From NCBI GenBank assembly GCA_029204225.1, contig CM055102.1:43871840-43935839 (forward strand): a DNA stretch of 64,000 nt, given 5' to 3'. Below, one piece after another: positions 10,868 to 21,541 of the stretch. This stretch comes from Diphasiastrum complanatum. Lineage: Eukaryota; Streptophyta; Lycopodiopsida; Lycopodiales; Lycopodiaceae. Each line of letters opens with the position of its first letter. Position 1 is the stretch's first letter. A model generated the notes under the pieces. That model did no database searches, was not told the DNA's origin, and saw nothing but the letters and a program-made list of their open reading frames with translations. The translations under genes were made by a program, and so were the position numbers.

Positions 10868-11989
10868 TCATGTGCTCATATCAGCGTCTCGTTTGAAGTC
10901 ATCAAGAGCGTCGTAAAAAAAGGAAAGTGCATCGAAATAGCTCTCTTCTTGAGGACCAGTCTGAAATCAAACGCACTATTTGTTAAAACTGGTCATCTAT
11001 ATCTCAGCTGCATTGCAAGGACCATACAGCAAGGATATAACAAGGAATATGCAGAGTAGCATACCTTTGTCTTCAGTTGTTTGGCGCACAGCTTAGCTAT
11101 GAAGTCATCTGAGAGTTCCATTCTTTTGTGAAAAACTTTCCATCTCTCTAGTACATCCTGCGCTCAGAGGATCAACGACATCAGAAATTTGTTCGTTCTG
11201 CGCTCTGACAGTTTTAAGCTTTGATGTTACAGACGAGTGCATGTAAGACATCGTGCTCAAATTAAAGATTAAGAGAATTAAATAACGGAAGTGAATATTC
11301 TTTAAGCTTGAAGAGATCAGCATTGTATCACCTTCATTGCGCTGATGTAAGATAGCTTCCCCTCTCTATCAAACTGACAAAAGTTCTCCCCCTGCAAACA
11401 AAACGCCATCGGCATCATAGCATCAGATGAAAATTGCAGCGAGGCTATTGTATGCTGACGATACGTAACAGATTACCTTAGAACAGAACGCAAAAGATTC
11501 TGAAATCTTACGAGATGAAGCAGTTCTTTGAACTCTTTCTGTATGCGGCCGATTTCTGCCTGCATCTGCGTAGAATCAAAAAACGCGCCTTCTTCTACAT
11601 GCATGGCATGGCATACTGCGTGAGACAGCGAATGCTGCCTGTGTTTATTATAAGGTTCACGCCAAACTGCTTCACATATAAAGCAATCATTAGTCTTTCT
11701 CTCAAAATCTAGATAAAAATTTCAAATTTATTATAAGGTTCACGCCAAACTGCTTCACATATTAAGCAATCATTAGTCTTTCTCTCAAAATCTAGATAAA
11801 AATTTCAAAGAGCATCAATTTCAGATAGATGTAAGCACCTAGAACAGAGCGTCCTCCAACGAAGTGCTTGCCACTACACAAGATTATCCGTTCACACCCT
11901 CCTTTGTGGCTCTTCGACGTTGGTTGAGCAGAGTAAGAAACAGCTTGTTTTTGGTGGATGCACGCACTGAAAGATACAGCATGAGCCAT
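10868..11989 (-). CDS. DUF1825-family protein, probably plastid-targeted; five exons
   Basis: Exons read on the minus strand: 11989-11839, 11615-11512, 11391-11332, 11157-11065 and 10960-10868. They total 501 bases, a 166-residue protein plus TGA. All introns are GT-AG and all phases agree (1, 0, 0, 0). The first 50 residues (MAHAVSFSACIHQKQAVSYS...) are Ser/Ala/basic and poor in acid, as in a chloroplast transit peptide, with a plausible cleavage near VCHAM. The mature part has GAFFDSTQMQAE, FKELLHLGENFCQFDREGKL, RWKVFHKRMELSDDF and LCAKQLKTK, which I recognise as the cyanobacterial/plastid DUF1825 family. The molecular function is unknown. The exon 1/2 junction is the least certain because other acceptors lie nearby. 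A three-codon upstream frame (12013-12002) would precede the start if transcribed. No sign of decay. Confidence 0.8.
11644..11809. repeat. 83-bp tandem duplication inside intron 1 of the DUF1825 gene
   Basis: Two nearly identical units (11644-11726 and 11727-11809) share GTTCACGCCAAACTGCTTCA and AATCATTAGTCTTTCTCTCA. Only one base differs clearly (ATATAAAG against ATATTAAG). The high identity points to a recent duplication. It lies just upstream of the exon 2 acceptor. Confidence 0.88.
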
Positions 11990-12099
11990 ATGTCCTCCAG
12001 CTCACTCCTCCATGAATCAAACCTTTCGAGTGTTGGATGGAGAAAGACCAGCAGACAGACAAGGAAGGATGTAGTCTTTATGAGCTCTGAGGACGTATA

Positions 12100-12335
12100 T
12101 TACAGACAGACAAAAGCTCTACGAAAAATTACAATTAAGGATGCAGCCTTTTTGGAGATGTATGTTACAGACAGACAAAAGCTTTATACAAAGTTACAAG
12201 GAAGGATGAAGCCTTCCTGAAGACGTATATTACAGACAGACTAAAGCTTTATACAAAGTTACAAGGAAGGATGAAGCCTTCCTGAAGACGTATATTACAG
12301 ACAGACAAAAGCTTTATAAAAAGTTACAAGGGTGG
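12100..12335 (-). repeat. 65-bp tandem array in the upstream region of the DUF1825 gene
   Basis: The unit starting TTACAGACAGAC recurs at exactly 12100, 12165, 12230 and 12295, with a partial unit further left near 12050. On the minus strand, units 2-4 each carry TATAAAG (complements at 12182-12188, 12247-12253 and 12312-12318). The array lies roughly 110-350 bases upstream of the gene's start codon, so it may multiply a core promoter element. The first unit has lost the TATA-like core. Confidence 0.85.
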
Positions 12336-13133
12336 GGAAACGTTGAGTTGAAGGACCAGGTCATATTCTTACCCACCAAACATCAATGCGCAGATTCCCA
12401 GCTAGCTTTCGATTCTGTCTTTTAGCGTTTCCTTCTCCTTCACATTTTGGGTTGGAATTGGCCATAGCTAGACCATAGCACAGTCAATATATGAATAGAG
12501 CGTGATATTGGTGGACGTTCTTTGAAATTTCCACGCAATATGCATCCGATCCTTGTAAGTTGTTTCCTCAGCAAGAGTCATATTCTCATTGTATAATTTT
12601 GCGTGTTGATGTTGGTCAACCCAGGTCCCATGCCCCCCAACCCTTTCAACTTTTAAGTTCACTCCCCCATACACTTAGGTCGGTGCTTGGGAACCTATTT
12701 TTAGTTCAAAAGCATGCATTTTTAAAGATTCTTGGACTTTTGAATACTATTACTCATAAAAGGGCTTATATGCATATATAAAAAATCATCAATTTTCATG
12801 ATGTCTATTTTAAGAAAATAATGTTGATTTCATTCTATACTTTGGCAGTTTGGTTTTCCCGAGCGCTGACTTAAGTGGACCCAATTTACTACTATATTTT
12901 AACATGTTACTACAGGTAGCAAGATATTTCATCATGTTACCACTATATATATATATATGTATATGTATATCCCATTTATAGTTGATGCCCATAAGGTAGT
13001 TCATGTAATGGGTGCACAAATTAAATTCAGGCACCATTTGAACCACTAGTTAGTGTGCTGGATGGGCAATGACTGAATTCATGCCCCCATTGGTTTTATA
13101 TTTTGAGTAAGAAAACATTCTTGAAAAAAAAAA
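12336..13133. other. No gene recognised
   Basis: Probable distal promoter and intergenic DNA. It holds a short (TA)n run near 12943-12958 and a C-rich stretch near 12630-12670. Small frames have no recognisable content. Confidence 0.4.
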
Positions 13134-13302
13134 CTATGAGATGCTCTCTAAGACAATGTCCATATGGCTTGAGGAATTTTTTTTGTCAAAAATAATCTAT
13201 GACACGCTCTCTAAGACAATGCCCATATGGCTAAAGGAAAAAAATTTGTTAAAAAAAATCTATGAGACATTCTCTAAGACAATGCCCATATGGCTAAAGG
13301 AC
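13134..13302. repeat. Three 63-bp tandem units
   Basis: Units begin CTATGAGAT/CTATGACAC/CTATGAGAC at 13134, 13197 and 13260, each continuing CTCTAAGACAATG and CCATATGGCT, separated by A/T runs. They are diverged but clearly in register. Confidence 0.8.
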
Positions 13303-14538
13303 CTTGTGAGCTTTTAATAAATGTGTGAGCTTTATTTCACACTTTGGGAATTTCATTCACCTTAGAAGCTTCATTTAGTTGTTTAAGTTTACTATAGGTG
13401 GGGGCCACTATCTACTTTAAGTGTCAATAATTTAAATGAAATATGTTAACCCTAACTTTGAGTGAGGCCACCATCTACCACATTAGTTAGGCGAGTAGGT
13501 GCCTTTTTAACCCCTCCTAACATGTGGGCCCCCAATTTCAAGTCTTAATCCCTAGGACCAAGTGTAAATAATACCTCACTACTCCAATAAGTGGTGAAAT
13601 GGTCTGAACTTTATCCTTGACATCGTGAGTTTGACATGCAAGAAAGAAAAAGGTCTACAAGAAAAAGACTTATCATTAAAAGGACTTAATTGTGTCCTCC
13701 ACCACATCACCTTGAATAGTTGGATACGCAGCTTACCTTAAGGGTGGAATCAAACTATCAGACTAGACTACCAACAAGTCCCTTTTCCTGGTCCTTTCAC
13801 TTGCCACCCATTTTTAGAATCTTGGCAAGTGAGTTGACGTGCAATTAACCACCCCCACTTCACATTCAGTTGGGGTTAAATGAAGGGCTACAATATGATT
13901 GACCCATTTGGATTTTTACATACGATTGGTCCATTTTATTTAAGGTGTTGTGTTTTGAAATGCTAGTATGAAACTTTTCATGTTAAAAGGTTGAAGGGTG
14001 GTCTAAGGTTTTTTTTCAAGCAATCACCTATGAAAGGTCAAAATTGAAATGCATTTCATTGAAAGGAATATTGGTATTGAAGGATTAAAAAAACTTCAAA
14101 ATGCAGGCCAACATGCCAAGGGACATTGGCTGGCCCAAAAAATGGATTTTACTTGCCCTTATGTGGCAGTGGGTCCCTGGCATGTCATCTGCCACAGTGG
14201 CAAGTGGACCACTAGGAGAGCTCTATTCTAAATTTTGGACTTACCGGACATGTAGTGTGAAATGGACCTAAGTTGTGGCAATGGAAACTTTAGCTAAAAT
14301 CCTAGTGTACTCATGGAATAAGGACATCTAGGAGACCAAACAAGTTTGAAATTGGCTTGGCCTAAAATTCTGGATGTATAATGTAAAGATTGGACATATT
14401 GATGCACACTTCAAAGTAAAACCACTTCAATCACGAAGGCCTTGCCATAATAATGGTAATTATATTTTCTTTAGTCACCATTCCTACTAAATATTTTTGT
14501 TAAAAATAAACTCAAAAGCTCACTTACAATGGCCAAGA
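13303..14538. other. No gene recognised
   Basis: AT-rich intergenic DNA. The longest open frames are about 60 codons and look random. This is the pre-insertion site of the solo G2 LTR that follows. Confidence 0.4.
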
Positions 14539-14543
14539 GTGAT
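14539..14543. repeat. Left target-site duplication of solo G2 LTR (GTGAT)
   Basis: GTGAT precedes the LTR and ATGAT follows it at 15787-15791. Four of five bases match, as expected for an aged 5-bp duplication. Confidence 0.6.
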
Positions 14544-15786
14544 TGTTGTAAAGCTACCTTTACAAGCTTTACTTCCGGCGCCAGCTATGTCCCCGACGCC
14601 AGCAGCGCTCCTGCTGCTCCCGGCGCCAAAGGCGCCGGCGCCGCTCCCGGCGCCACTGTGACCAAAATCCAGCCGGCGCCAAGTTCCTATGGCTGAAAAT
14701 CTTTGATCGGTTCTAGCGGAGTCCAGAGAGCTCAGATCGATGTGCAATCACCTCACACGATCTAGGCATGATTAAAGGAAGCCTGGGGATCAATAAAATC
14801 TAGAGAGAGAAAATGACTTTCTAGAAAGAGAAAATCCTAGAGAGAGAGAAAAAACGTGCTTTACCAGCTTGGGTAGAGTGCTTGGTATGAGGGGGGGGGG
14901 TGCCGAATCACACCAATACTATAGGGGAGTGCGGGTTGCGACTCAGGGCGAGCTCCAACCAAGTCTCAGCCTCCCTTGCTGGAATGTTGTCATGGCTCTC
15001 GCCTTGGCATGCTAGCGCCCCGGAGACTAGGGTCGGTCACACACTTGAAATGTAACCTTCTCAGATTTATCAATAAAGTGGGATTTTTCTCAAACTGACT
15101 CTGATTACCTTCTGGGTTTCAGTGTTCGGTAAAAGCGCCAGTTGTAAGGCCGCTTTCAAATTTTTTTAACTTGGCACATAGCTGAGGGTCGTATCCCGGG
15201 ACGCCAGCGGTATGTCGTCGGGACCATTCGGTCCGTGGCGCCAGCGGTATGCTGTCGGGATCATTTGGTCCAGGAACTGGTTGTTTCCATATCTGTCGCG
15301 GCTTGTGGTTCTGAGTGTTCCTTGCATGAACGTGAATGGGTTAACCTCTTGGGGAACGGGCTCTAACCTGTCGGCTGAGTTGGATGGCTTGCTTGGGTGG
15401 ATGTTACCTGTTTATGGCTGCCCAGTCTGGCGTGGCGCCAGGTTGGCTTCCAGCGCTCGTGACGAAGCTTTCAGTTGGTTAAGTCTGATGTAAGTCAGAC
15501 CGCTTGCTTGGAATGGATGTTACTCGTTTGTAACGAAGCTTCGAGTTGGTTAAGTTTGATGTATGTCGGGCGGCTTGCTTGGAGGGAAGTCACCCACGTC
15601 GGGACCCCCGATCTGGCATGGCGCCAGGTTGGATCTCAATGTTGGTTTTCGGAACTTCAAGTTGGTTAAGTCTGATCGTTGTTGGCGAGTTGGCTGCTTG
15701 TATGTCAAGTGGGTTTGGATGGCAATAGTTGAAGGCTGGGAAGCTAAGTCGTGGTTCCCGGCTCCCTTTGGGATGCCTGCGCTACA
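14544..15786 (+). mobile_element. Solo LTR of gypsy family G2
   Basis: Starts TGTTGTAAAG and ends GCGCTACA, 1243 bases, flanked by imperfect 5-bp duplications and by no internal sequence. The start region has the GGCGCC cluster (about 14575-14680), followed by CT/GA-rich text, a G-run at 14891-14900 (GTATGAGGGG context) and ATAAAG near 15072, a likely polyadenylation signal. The same LTR next to a primer site at 50541-50565 shows it belongs to a tRNA-iMet-primed gypsy family. Solo LTRs arise by recombination between the two LTRs of an element. Confidence 0.88.
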
Positions 15787-15791
15787 ATGAT

Positions 15792-16799
15792 CTTCAACAT
15801 GGTCCATATAATAATACTCCACATTGGTGCCACGTAGCTTGCTTTCAGACATGGTAGCTTTCCACGACCTCTAAGCTACTTCAAAGGCTTTTCATTGAGA
15901 GATTTCAAATTAAAAATTGGGTTCTCATTTAAGTTAGGAACAGTTCCAAATCCGTAATTGAACCAATGCTCGCATTACATGTGTGATATGGAACATTTCT
16001 AAACCACTAAAACGTACTTAAATGATGCACATTGATATAGTAGATTGTGTTAGTAGCTTCATTGAAACAACTAGTCTGCTTGTTGATAATCATCGTTTGA
16101 TGCATGAACAATCTTGTGCCCGATAGTGGTGCACAGTATTGGTGCACTATGATACCCTAATGGAAGTAATTTTTTGAATAAAGCAACATATATTATTATA
16201 CTCTAACATATTCGAACGCTTATGAAGATCAAATATAATCTAAGGAATGAATATGAAGAAATATCCGAATGAAGACTATTTAAAGGATGTACTTTAATAA
16301 AGGACATAATGAAGCGACACAACCTTAATAAGTGGATAAGCTCGAATGAAGAATATTCTTTTGAGTTATCCAACTAAGCAATATGCACCATGTCAACAAT
16401 ATATTGGTTTAGAATAAATAAGATTCTAAGATGCAGAACGACACACCTATTTGTCCAAAGGATGTGTTGAACTATGATGTTTTTCTATATCTACTTCATT
16501 CACATTCTAATGTATTATTGAGAGTTTTGCATCCTTGTCTCTGGTCAATCGTTGAAAGTGTACGTAATTTTGAGTCTAATTTTGTCGTGCACAGTAGAAG
16601 ACTAGATCTATATGTGCACTCTGATCTTTTGTTCAATTCTTACTGCCGTATAAAATTCGAATGATAAAGAACTAAACATTGCTCACAGTTTGAGAACGCA
16701 TTTATTCGAATGTTGAAAGTGTCTTTTCTTATGGTCAAATTTTGCATTATAGAGAAATACCAGATGGATCAACCTAGAATAAAAAGAATCTGCAGTTGA
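15792..16799. other. No gene recognised
   Basis: AT-rich sequence downstream of the solo LTR. A 77-codon plus frame at 16431-16664 has no recognisable domain. Nothing else seen. Confidence 0.4.
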
Positions 16800-17400
16800 A
16801 TTATTTTGTACTTTGATTATTCATCTAGTTTTGAGTCTTTGACTTGAAGATAAGTTATGGTACCTATTCGGAAGCGAGATTCAATTCTATCGTTGATAAA
16901 TGAATACTTTAGAAGTGTCTTAAAAAATATAGCTACAAACAAGGAACTTTTGAGACTCCAATAGAGAATGATGTCCATGAAGGATCTTTCACCACCTCTT
17001 AAAGGATCCCTTACAAGATGTTCCATAAAGCTGTCTATATAAATGTAGCACACTTCAAAACTATACATCATGCCAAGCTATGAATTCAAAGGCATTCTGT
17101 GCACTTGATGGTACATCAATTAAGCTATTTAGTGCATAAATAATGTTGCCAAAGACAACTTGCGTTGCTTGGTCCATATGATTGAGCCTTGATGGCTCCA
17201 TCACTCAAGGTTTTTCTTGGAGTCCTCAGATCTTGAGCTTGCTCCTCCTCTTGACTTGACCCCAATTCATCAATGATTTGGATAAGGTGCTGATCCATAC
17301 ATGCTTCTTCAAGTTTGCAAGTCTTCCACTCATGAAAGACCATATTTCCACCATTGACAGCTTCTTGGTGGAATACATGTAGATTCTACAATCTTTACTT
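16800..17400 (-). pseudogene. Degenerate copia RT fragments
   Basis: Minus strand: MEHLVRDPLRGGERSFMDII, followed by LYWSLKSSL, at about 16925-17025 corresponds to the RT-RNase H linker of copia (compare VKDPIKGDEIFFEDITLYRS in copia element 1). VFHEWKTCKLEEA at about 17300-17343 resembles the integrase-RT linker region. The segments between are heavily mutated or deleted. Confidence 0.55.
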
Positions 17401-18249
17401 GAAGAGCAACAAATTACCTTTTATCCTATCATTGATGTAGGATTTTCTTTGGTCCTTACATTGGAATGATCATGCACAAAGCATGTGGACCTATAATTTA
17501 GGAATTATGACCAAAAAACAAGCCTAACTAATTTAGGAATTAAGACCAAACAAGCCTAACTAACCCTATGAATGAGATCTAAACTACTTTGACCTCACCT
17601 CACACGTGCCAACAAGGATTCACACATATGGGACCCACCTATGTACAATTTACATGGTTTTGATCAAGCTAGATATGCCAATTTTTTGACAATTTCTCAC
17701 AGTACTTAAATAATTCAGAGATTCAATTGTGGAAACCAATTACTTCGGAATAGTAGAACATAATTCTATCAAACTTCCCATCGATTAATTTTGATAGGAA
17801 GCATATCAAATGTCGATATATTTGAGACTTTTGAGCACTTGTTGTTTCTAAGGAATTTGTGTATTTCACTAAGAGTTCTTTGAAATTCAATACTATTTCA
17901 ATGTGTGAATTTGGAATTTAACATTAAGGTAGTATTGGTTGCTTGCTTACTCAAATGTTTGTGGATAACTAGGTTATTTTTGCTCCAAACATAAAAAGTT
18001 CTCATTAACTCCATTATCTATACACCATCCATCTATGAGGGAATGATAATCTTATATACTGCATTAATTATGCTTATTTAAAGAGAACTAAGCTATGACA
18101 TGTGCAACGTTGTTAGCCAATTCGAGTGTCTGTGGAAGCAACATGTATGCTCAAATCCTTGACCAGACTATTGTGATGCATGTACAAGATAACTCTCATG
18201 TTTAAGTGTTTTAAAATCTTTGATGTCGTAATTGGATTAAAGTTACTCA
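17401..18249. other. No gene recognised, probably decayed retroelement
   Basis: AT-rich DNA between two minus-strand copia remnants. It contains CCTCACACGTGCC near 17596 and no readable frame. Confidence 0.35.
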
Positions 18250-19144
18250 CTTTTGTAGAAAGTACATATTCTTGACTCAAGATATACAATTTTCCTTCTC
18301 TGTTTGTAGAGAGTATTTGATTAGATTCTTCATCAAAGATGGTTCATTGTCTAGAATTAAACAAAGCTCTATAGCCTTGATCTATGATCTTGCTGATAGA
18401 CCATAAATTCTTTGTTAATTTGGATACATAAAATAATCAAGTAATCTAGAAATGCCATCTGGAAATTGAAGCCGAATTGATCCCTGGCCTTTGATCTTGT
18501 GTAAAGTTTGAGTCTCCGAAGTATATGTATTTTGAATCTAATGTATGAGCTCTTCGAATAGGTGCTCGCATGGAGTCATGTGCTGAGAAGCACTTCAATC
18601 GAAGTACCAATGTTGGGTATCTCTACTCCATTGATCTTGTACCATCAGCAGTGTCATGTATTCTTGGGAGTTTCGAGCAAAATCTGAATCATGATCATGC
18701 TGCTGTTGCATCTTCTGCTTTGCTTCATTGTGCTTGAGAACGCGACAAGTTCTCTTGCAGTGCTTGCAGAAGATTTTGGTCTTGGGTTTTTGTTGTTGTC
18801 AATCGTGCTATTGTTACCGGTTCGAATCGGTTTGCTCAGCTTTCATCTTTTTGTCCTTTAGATTCTTCTTCCTCTAGGACTATTGCTTATTCGAATACAA
18901 GGCAATTTGCTTGTTATTCGATGATGATAAGCTCTTTCTTCTTACTTCTTCCTGCAATGAACTTGTTGCAAATTTTGGAGACACATCTCAGGTGTATTGA
19001 GAGCAATACTAGATTATCGTAAGAGGGAGGAAGACTGAATAGAAGAGACATATTAGCATCTTCATCCAATATTGGTGAACCTATTGTAGCTAGTGGATTA
19101 AGTAGTTGTTTGAATTCATTCAGATGGTCAGTTCCCTCACTCAT
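18250..19144 (-). pseudogene. Copia gag, zinc knuckle and protease remnant
   Basis: Minus frame 18914-19144 gives MSEGTDHLNEFKQLLNPLAT and DEDANMSLLFSLPPSYDNLV, the C-terminal half of copia gag. Further left, in broken frames, are a knuckle-like FCKHCKRTCRVLKHNEAK at about 18730-18790, a protease-like HWYFD..ASQHMT at about 18560-18615 and IKGQGSIRLQFPDGISRLL at about 18450-18520. Multiple stops and frameshifts are present. Confidence 0.72.
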
Positions 19145-19239
19145 ATTGAGAGATAGAAATTTCTTTCTCAGGGAAGAAGAAAGATGTCAGACAAATCGAC
19201 GACAATAAAAAACAGTCACAAAAGTTCCAAAATTAGCAA

Positions 19240-19869
19240 CCTGATCAAAACAACAAAAGGCGCTTTTGCAAGTACTACAAGAGGACAAACCACAAAATCC
19301 AGGATTGTCGGATCTTGACATTCAACAACGACAAGAAGAAGCAATCAGATCAACAAGCCCATGCAGCCAACACAAAGCCGAAAATCCAAGAAGACGACGA
19401 CGACGACGACGACGATGAGTAGGAGGCCTTCATGGTGAATCATCACCATGTCGAACAATCAGATGAGTGGTTCCTCGATTATGGAGCAACGTAGCACATG
19501 ACAAGCCATAAAGAATGGTTTATCGACCATTTAGCCTACAACACCAAGAAGTTCCTTCGCCTTGGAGACAATAGCTCACACAGAATCGAAGGTGAAGGTA
19601 CTGTTAGACTGAATTTTTAGAATGGACTGTCAAAGCTGATACCAAATGTATTGTATGTCCCGAACCTAACGACAAATCTGTTGTCGGTCAGTCAAATTAC
19701 AGATTTAGAACATAGAGTAGAGTTTCAGGCAGATTCGTGTACAATTCTTGATAAAAACAAGAGAGTTTTTGAACTCGAAAAGAGGCAAGGATATCTCTAT
19801 AGGCTTAGTCATTGTAACTTTGTGACTGATTGTGCTTTAACAGTTCAACATCTATTAATAAAGAATTGA
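19240..19869 (+). pseudogene. Copia knuckle, protease and pre-integrase remnant
   Basis: Plus strand. It carries FCKYYKRTNHKIQDC (second knuckle Cys replaced by Tyr), then a GAC-rich run, then WFLDYGAT followed by a stop and HMTSHKEW (catalytic D-S-G reads D-Y-G). An open tail at 19651-19869 has MYVPNLTTNLLSVSQITDLE and YLYRLSHCNF. Three in-frame stops are seen. It sits head to head with the minus-strand copia remnant ending at 19144. Confidence 0.78.
19393..19413 (+). repeat. (GAC)7 trinucleotide run
   Basis: Seven perfect GAC units inside the decayed copia frame, coding for poly-Asp between knuckle and protease. Confidence 0.9.
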
Positions 19870-20404
19870 TTTGGCATTATATACTTGGTCACCTTAATCA
19901 TGTATTGATAGGTAACATTCTAGGTGTTCTTCAGTTCTTGATTTAGACTATCAAAAACACCAGATCAACTAATTTTGGACTTTGCAATAATCCATTTTTG
20001 AATACGGACATGATAATTTCCAGATGTAATTATGACAAGACAATATAGAATTCACACATATTTCGAAAGGCTCATGTTGTTTATAAAAAAAATATTTAAA
20101 GAACAGCTAAACAATATGAAACATAGTATGGATATATCATATAATTTGAAATTCTACTTAACTTGCAACACAATAAGCACATATGAAAATACAAGCGAAA
20201 AAGTGCTACATGGTCAATCTAAAAAAAGTAACACTTACAATTTGATATTATTTACATCTCACATATACATGTGCATCAAAGCAAAGATGCTTTTGTAGAA
20301 AATAACTACAAGATATCTTTATTTATAAAATGTATTACAAAATATGTACATGGATTGGCAAATGGCCATTACAAAATATTTACATTGATTGAAGCACCAA
20401 TATG
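19870..20404. other. No gene recognised
   Basis: Very AT-rich DNA. An 88-codon plus frame (20032-20298) has composition typical of random AT-rich sequence. Confidence 0.4.
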
Positions 20405-20788
20405 CTACGTGTCTTCAATGTGTAAGTCTATATCTACATCATGTGTAACACGAGTATTGGAATCATCTGATTCTTCAGAAGAGTGACCTTTTGAACCAGA
20501 TTCCAAACATTTCATATTCTCCATATAGGCTTTAGTAAGATTTGTGTCTTTTGGAGTGTCGATCGATACAATGTTTCGGCCACCGACATTTACCAATGGG
20601 GCTACCATATAAGACAGCTGATATAAACAAACCGACCAGTTCGGAGCAGAGAAGGACTCAACAATATTGTTCACGCCTTTCCAATGCTTTGCTCTTTTTT
20701 TGTGAGATGGCTTGCACATCACATCATTTTCTGAGCGTTTTCCACTGTCGCCAAAACACAATTTCAGGAACTTAAATTTGCTATACAC
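20405..20788 (-). CDS. Unrecognised 127-codon open frame
   Basis: An intact minus frame reads MYSKFKFLKLCFGDSGKRSE, a basic stretch PSHKKRAKHWKG, a middle part with WSVCLYQLSYMVAPLVNVGG and an acidic tail HSSEESDDSN. I recognise no domain. It lies downstream of a minus-strand copia protease remnant but does not resemble pre-integrase, integrase or RT. It may be a captured host fragment, a diverged element part or chance. Confidence 0.25.
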   Translation of the reverse strand: MYSKFKFLKLCFGDSGKRSENDVMCKPSHKKRAKHWKGVNNIVESFSAPNWSVCLYQLSYMVAPLVNVGGRNIVSIDTPKDTNLTKAYMENMKCLESGSKGHSSEESDDSNTRVTHDVDIDLHIEDT

Positions 20789-20874
20789 ACAAGCACTTAT
20801 ATCATTTGGCTCCTCCGCATTATATTAAACAAATAGTACGGGCTGCAGATTTTGAACTGAAACATTGCCCTGTC

Positions 20875-21540
20875 TCAAATGGGTGCCATTCTCGTAATAT
20901 CCTTAAAAACTGAGCATTGTACATCATGCATTGCCATTAGGCTCCCTTTGACTCCTTCCTTAATGCTTTTCTCCAAGAATAGAACAATGACACAAAATTT
21001 GTGTTGTGTCATTAGAGTTGGCAAGCAATGCCGCAGTGCTCTTGGCAGCTCTGCTTGCCCTGACAATGTTCGCAGCTGTAGAGTGCCGATGCCTTTGACA
21101 TCATGTTTGCTCCCATCACCTAGAATTGCTGCTTTGTTGTTTTCGAGTTCTCTGAAGTCGATCAAGATTTTCTTGCTACAAGTGATGTGTGATGTTGCTC
21201 CTGAATCAATGACTACATTGTAGTCATGTTCAGTGTAGCTCGTTGAAGCTTCATCGAGTATCGTGAAGGCTTCATCACCTCTATCTGCATCCTTGGATGA
21301 CTCTGCAACGTTTTCCTTTTCAACTTTGTTCTTTCTTTTTGGGTTGAATCTGCAATCGTATGCAGAGTGCCCCTTCTTCTTGCAGTGCATGCAAGGTATT
21401 GCTAGATTGAACATTTGTTGGCTGTATGGCCTGGTTTGTGAACAATGATCACAGGAAGAAGGTTGTTGATTCGAGGACTTCGTCTTCTCGGATGGGTTTG
21501 CTCATGTCTTTCTTCTTTCCTTTCGTGAAGAGGGCCTTCT
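20875..21540 (-). pseudogene. Copia zinc knuckle and protease remnant
   Basis: Minus frame 20875-21414 contains the knuckle CMHCKKKGHSAYDC and an intact retropepsin motif VVIDSGATSHITCSKK, then LGDGSKHDVKGIGTLQL. Lys/Arg-rich coding similarity extends right to about 21540 in a broken frame. The C-terminal part (FCVIVLFLEKSIKEGVK) loses alignment. It abuts a plus-strand RNase H fragment at 21542, so the join is a rearrangement. Confidence 0.78.
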
Positions 21541-21541
21541 C

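Larger units (their letters stand above)
10581..10940 (-). repeat. Three tandem ~120-bp units carrying copies of a terminal exon
   Basis: Units at 10581-10702, 10703-10820 and 10821-10940 (122, 118 and 120 bases) repeat, on the minus strand, ATTTCGATGCA, then GCTCTTGATGACTT, CGAGACGCTGATAT and a stop codon. Two units contain the perfect palindrome GCTGATATCAGC. The rightmost unit is part of exon 5 of the DUF1825 gene. The other two keep an upstream TTTCAG and an open frame to a stop, so they are candidate alternative last exons rather than random satellite. Confidence 0.88.

Noticed and set aside
11864-12220. 118-codon plus-strand frame
   Set aside because: It is antisense to exon 1 of the DUF1825 gene and runs through the 65-bp repeats, with no recognisable content.
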